Source of the DNA: Bacillota bacterium
Lineage (GTDB): Bacteria; Bacillota; Clostridia; Christensenellales; Aristaeellaceae
Direction of reading: 5' to 3'
Assembly (NCBI GenBank): GCA_023425025.1
Contig: JAFADG010000024.1
Location: forward strand, 186,001 to 250,000
DNA length: 64,000 bases
The translations under genes were made by a program, and so were the position numbers. The notes under the pieces were generated by a model. The model made no database searches. It was not told where the DNA came from and saw only the letters and a program-made list of their open reading frames with translations. Shown piece after piece: positions 60,456-64,000 of the stretch (position 1 is the first letter of the stretch; the number at the start of each line of letters is the position of its first letter).

Positions 60456-61591
60456 TCAATCATCCAGGCAGGCATACACGATATTCCGCAGCCTGTAATA
60501 AACGTATGGCTCATGGCTGCCCAGCATGTGCTGGGCGTATACGATGGTGACCTCATTTTCCGGATCGATGATCATATACGTGCCGGCAGCCCCGCGCCAG
60601 CCGAACTCGCCGATGGGGCTCAGGGATTCCCCCGCCGCCCTATCCGCCATCGTATGCACGCCCAGCCCATAGCCGTATCCGGCCATGTGGGAAAAGCACT
60701 TGTGAAAGTCGTCCATCAAGGTGGGGCCAAGGTGGTTGGCCCGCATCAGGTCAACGGTGCGGCTGGAGAGGATGCGCGTGCCGTTTTCGGCCTTCCCCTT
60801 GCGGCAAAGCGTTTGGGCAAAGCGGGCCAGGTCGTCCACAGAGGAAATCAATCCCGCGCCGCCGCTCTCATACAAAGGACCCAGATGATACGCGTTGGCC
60901 GTCTTGGCCGGCTCGGGGCGGTTTGACTTGGGATTGAAGCAGTATTGCGGGGCCATCCGCTGCGCCATATCCTCCGAAATGGCATAGCCGGAGCGTGTCA
61001 TGCCGATGGGCAGCAAAACATGGTCCCGCACATATGCGCCGAAGGTTTGCCCGGAGACGGCCTCCACCAGCCCGGCCAGAACATCGTGGCAAAGGCTGTA
61101 GTTCCAGTGCGTTCCGGGCTCGAACAGCAGCGGATCTCTGGCAATCGCGCGCACGATCTCGCGGGTGGGGCATGCCCCGCCCGTTCTTTCCCTGACTTCC
61201 CGGATAAATGCGTATCCCGGTCATAATCAAGCCCCGCCGTCATCATAAACAGGTCGCGGACCTTCACGGTGTTCATGGCCTTGTCAATCGTTCCGTCCGC
61301 TTTGCGGACGAGCATTTGCCCAAACTCGGGCAGGTAGTCGGATACCGGATCGGTGAGCAGAAACGCGCCTTTTTCGAACAGCTGCAGCGCTGCCGCGCAC
61401 GTGACGATTTTGGAAACGGAATATACGCAGTACAGCGCATCGGGGGAAAGCCGCCGTTTTGATTCTATATCCGCATACCCTGCGCTGTGCCGGTAAACAG
61501 GCTTGCCCTGATAAAACACCGCGCAATCCAGGCCGGGGATCCGCCAATCGGTCAAATGATTGAGAAAGTCAGTCAATGGTTCGAAATTCAT
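60456..61591 (-). pseudogene. Beta-lactamase-fold serine hydrolase, split by a frameshift
   Basis: The 5' part (61591 leftward) encodes MNFEPLTDFLNHLTDWRIPG, the nucleophile motif SVSK in CVYSVSKIVT and LTDPVSDYLPEFG, up to TAGLDYDRDTH. The 3' part in another frame continues REIVRAIARDPLLFEPGTHW and ends with the family-typical GEFGWRGAAGTYMII and YRLRNIVYACLDD. The break lies near 61195-61215; a one-base change there restores a single frame of about 378 residues. All conserved motifs survive, so this is either a recent mutation or a sequence error. It is a cytoplasmic class C-type hydrolase with unknown substrate. Confidence 0.8.
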
Positions 61592-61609
61592 GATTCTTTC
61601 CTTGCTTTC

Positions 61610-62302
61610 CTACGGTTTTACGGCAATGAGCAGCGCATCCGAATTCATGCTGTGCATGGGGATGACCGAAACGCAGTCCTGATGGATAATGGAAGGCGCT
61701 GTGAACAGCCTGTCCTCCAGCTGGATGAGCAGGACGTCATACCCGTTAAGATCGATGGCCAGCCTGATTTCATCATTGTAGGGGATATACGCGGCGACCT
61801 TGGCAAGGTCCCCGGACACAGACAGCCGTATTTCCGCCGTATCGTTCAAAACGGCTTCCTGCCGCGGCAGCATGTCCCACAGCGCGTAATTTTCAAAAAC
61901 CCATTTGGCGAAAGATGCGTCCCACGCGCCCTTTAATTCAAGGGCCTTGCGCCATTCCAGCGGTTTGCCGCCAAACGGCTCGTTGGAAAACTGTTTCCCG
62001 GACCGGTGCCAGCTCCAAACGCCCTGCGCCCCGTACGACACACCGGCGCCGGCGCCGGAAAGCAGGCTTTGCCAGACCGCCTTGCGTATGTCAAAGCGGC
62101 TGTACCGGCCATACCGGCCGCCAAACGCGTGGGCCTCATAGCAGGGCTCGCCGTTCATGACAGGCTGCCGCGGGTGATGCCGGGCATGCTGTTCATCCGC
62201 AGGCCATCGCTGGTCAAAGCTGTGTGAGGCGATGAGAGGTGTTGCGCCTTTGTGCCGGACATGGGCCACAAAGTACCGTATATCTTGTTTGGTAAAATGC
62301 AT
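61610..62302 (-). pseudogene. C-terminal fragment of an apiosidase-like (DUF4038/GH140) glycosidase
   Basis: The frame encodes QPVMNGEPCYEAHAFGG, with the Glu of the barrel's MNGEPCYE motif, then AVWQSLLSGAGAGVSYGAQG and WSWHRSG, and a C-terminal beta domain ending LLIAVKP. These are the last half of the DUF4038/GH140 family. The first half of the TIM barrel, about 200-250 residues with the other catalytic acid, is missing. The frame opens at an ATG at 62302 directly after a terminator and without a ribosome site. It ends 18 bp before the serine hydrolase start. It looks like a decayed pectin-degradation gene (apiose side chains). Confidence 0.65.
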
Positions 62303-62305
62303 ATA

Positions 62306-62343
62306 CCAAAGGCCGCAGGCTCGTTATGGCCTGCGGCCTTTGG
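62306..62343 (-). terminator. Terminator of the 62409-63980 gene
   Basis: Perfect 15-bp stem (62306-62320 with 62329-62343), loop of 8 nt, followed on the minus strand by TATATGCATTTT. Confidence 0.65.
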
Positions 62344-62408
62344 TTGTCTTGTATTGGAAGAGGATGGAAATAATCGGAAAGAAACACACAAATCCATCCT
62401 TTGCGATA

Positions 62409-63980
62409 CTACGGCTGAAGCGACTCCGGTATAAGGTACCACTTTCCATCGATTTGCGCAAGCTGCGCCTGCCTGCTTTCCTGCACGTATGTTCCTGTGG
62501 TGTCCGGATAATACAGGTTTACCTCAACAGTCGCTGCGTCGTCTTTGCCGGCCTCTTTTTGGGCTTCGCCATATGTCCAATAGTAAGACCTCATCTCCAT
62601 CAGGGACTTCAATAGTTCCTCCCTTGTGTCTGTCTCCCCGGCTTTCGTTTGATCTTTTCCGATGGGCACGCAAACTGCGGCCATCTGTGCGATATCCTGA
62701 TCGTGGCAGGCGCGGGCGAAGGCTTTGAGCACACGGACCGGCTCGCTGTGCATGTACTCTTCCGTGGGCAGCGGCCAAAGCTCAAGCCCCACTTCGGACA
62801 CGGTCAAGGTGAGCGCCGGCGTGCTTTCCTCTTGCGCCAGCTTAGGCAACCGCTCTTTCAGCGCCTTGTCAAACGCCTCCCAGTCTTTTGATTCCCACAC
62901 GGCGTCGGCCGCCGCGTCCCGGATGCGGGTGATCAGCTTGCTGATCGCGTCGTGCCGCTCTCCGACGGTAATATGATCCGGATCGACTGTCCTCCAATCC
63001 AGCCGATACGCGTAATTGATACAGCCGCGCATCGTCCATGCAGGCATCAAGGAGAGATCAGGAGTGGATAAATAGAAACGGGTTGGAATTCCAATCATTT
63101 CCCCGTACGCTTCTTCAACGACTTTATACACCGTGCCTTGTATTGCTTCTTTTGCTTTTTGATCGAAGAGATCCTGGTTTTTTTTCAAAAAATCCTGGTA
63201 CTCTTTAGCGGTCTGATCCCGGTAGCCTTTGGGCATCAAGAGAGCAATAAATTCCCGCTGCTCTCTGCTTAAATGATTATCATCATACAAATGAGTATCT
63301 ATCATGACGTTTGTGAACCATATGGACAGCGAGTTTCCGCCAAGCTCCTTGGCAATCTCATTCAGCTGCGCGCCCAATTCATTGCTGGCGTTCTTTGGCG
63401 GAACTGCGCCAAGTATCTGCGTAATATCCAGCGCGCGCGCCGCGCGGTCTGCAGATGTGAGTGCGGCATCCAGCAGCTGGTTGCGCTGGGCGCAGGTCAG
63501 CTTTTCGTCTTCGAGATACTTCCAATTGAGATCACAAAAGAAGCCCACGCTTCCGGCTTGGTCATCCCGCCCAAATAGCGTACTCCACCGCACTGTGTAG
63601 CTGTCTCCACGGGGATTTCTTGCTTCCGCGACGCTGTATTTCAGCTGACGCATGAAACGGTTTTCCGCAAAGCGCTGATCAAAAATCATTTTGAGCTTAT
63701 ACAGTTGCGGCGTGATCTGCATAGCATATGCTTCGGTTGATAGTTCTTCCCAGCCAGGGGTCTGCATGGACATCAAAAGGTCATAGCTCGCTTGCGGCAT
63801 GTAGTCGGATACCGGGACGAGTCCGGTTTCGGGTATGGAAAAGGGGACGGCCGATACCTTATCCGCCAGTACGCTGCCGGTGAGCAGCGCCAGCAAAAGC
63901 GTTAAGACAATGAATCCGGCGCCCGCCCTGCGTGGCTGGAAGGGGGTCAAAAGCGTGATCCGCTGCTTGATATGTTTCAT
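62409..63980 (-). CDS. Membrane-anchored exported protein, unknown function
   Basis: A 523-residue protein. A basic N-terminus (MKHIKQRITLLTPFQPRRAG) is followed by one hydrophobic helix (FIVLTLLLALLTGSVLA) and a long extracytoplasmic part of mostly helical character, ending in a small domain with YPDTTGTYVQESRQAQLAQIDGKWYLIPE, a fold typical of short lipoprotein or DUF-type output domains. The N-terminal segment resembles the region just after the protease domain of BlaR1/M56 peptidases, so an M56 gene may lie upstream beyond the window. I chose ATG 63980 (GGAGG 10 nt upstream) over the GTG at 63989, which sits on the box. No family was recognised. Confidence 0.6.
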   Translation of the reverse strand: MKHIKQRITLLTPFQPRRAGAGFIVLTLLLALLTGSVLADKVSAVPFSIPETGLVPVSDYMPQASYDLLMSMQTPGWEELSTEAYAMQITPQLYKLKMIFDQRFAENRFMRQLKYSVAEARNPRGDSYTVRWSTLFGRDDQAGSVGFFCDLNWKYLEDEKLTCAQRNQLLDAALTSADRAARALDITQILGAVPPKNASNELGAQLNEIAKELGGNSLSIWFTNVMIDTHLYDDNHLSREQREFIALLMPKGYRDQTAKEYQDFLKKNQDLFDQKAKEAIQGTVYKVVEEAYGEMIGIPTRFYLSTPDLSLMPAWTMRGCINYAYRLDWRTVDPDHITVGERHDAISKLITRIRDAAADAVWESKDWEAFDKALKERLPKLAQEESTPALTLTVSEVGLELWPLPTEEYMHSEPVRVLKAFARACHDQDIAQMAAVCVPIGKDQTKAGETDTREELLKSLMEMRSYYWTYGEAQKEAGKDDAATVEVNLYYPDTTGTYVQESRQAQLAQIDGKWYLIPESLQP

Positions 63981-64000
63981 TTGTTTCACTCCTCCGTTCA

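Overview
The window looks like a piece of chromosome from a fermentative, plant-polysaccharide-degrading member of the Bacillota (class Clostridia), probably an uncultured gut or rumen type. The reasons are strong AGGAGG-type ribosome binding sites, several TTG/GTG starts, LplB/LplC-type sugar permeases, YesM/YesN-type two-component systems and AraC regulators, Rrf2, GntP and CdaR genes, and a GC-rich host background interrupted by one AT-rich island. No rRNA, CRISPR array or complete insertion sequence was seen; there is one tRNA.

Layout. 1-6036: amino-acid uptake and turnover. A leftward operon holds an aminotransferase, an HcxA-like 2-oxoacid reductase and an amino-acid ABC permease cut by the window edge. 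A rightward set holds the binding protein, an L-2-hydroxyisocaproate-dehydrogenase-like enzyme and an M20 peptidase. 6112-12755: an OmpR-type two-component system divergent from a surface cluster (VTC polyphosphate-polymerase domain, DUF4956 membrane protein, Cthe_2159-like beta-helix lipoprotein, NAGPA-type phosphodiester glycosidase, small membrane protein). 12955-14827: a serine-hydrolase lipoprotein and a decayed SDR. 15046-26338: a pectin/xylan locus with an LplB/LplC/binding-protein importer, a membrane-bound AraC regulator and a CHEV-motif GH4 alpha-galacturonidase leftward, and an (alpha/alpha)6 glycosidase, GH43 and GH10 rightward.

26711-32352: tRNA-Leu(GAG) carries an inserted element of about 5.6 kb bounded by a 23-bp direct repeat of the tRNA 3' end. 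It contains phage scraps (DNA polymerase tail, Rha-type regulator, Ku fragment), two multi-pass membrane proteins, small ORFs, an exported amidohydrolase and, at its right end, about 650 bp of non-coding, hairpin-dense DNA. No integrase was found. 32434-37937: a DUF6398 protein, then a CdaR regulator, a GntP permease and a glycerate 2-kinase, suited to sugar diacids or glycerate.

38366-53357: a second hemicellulose region with a GH127 beta-L-arabinofuranosidase, a sugar ABC importer, a GH8 exo-oligoxylanase, a second LplB/LplC-type importer and an unusual response regulator / histidine kinase / response regulator operon. 53595-63980: FMN reductase with its Rrf2 repressor, a patatin, a PAS-GGDEF diguanylate cyclase, MotA and MotB behind a long leader, a frameshifted serine hydrolase, a GH140-like fragment and an unidentified exported protein.

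Together the genes describe import of short xylan, arabinan and pectin oligosaccharides and their breakdown inside the cell, under local two-component, AraC and probably LacI-type control, with side pathways for amino acids and sugar acids. All functions are inferred from motif recognition by eye; no database search was run.
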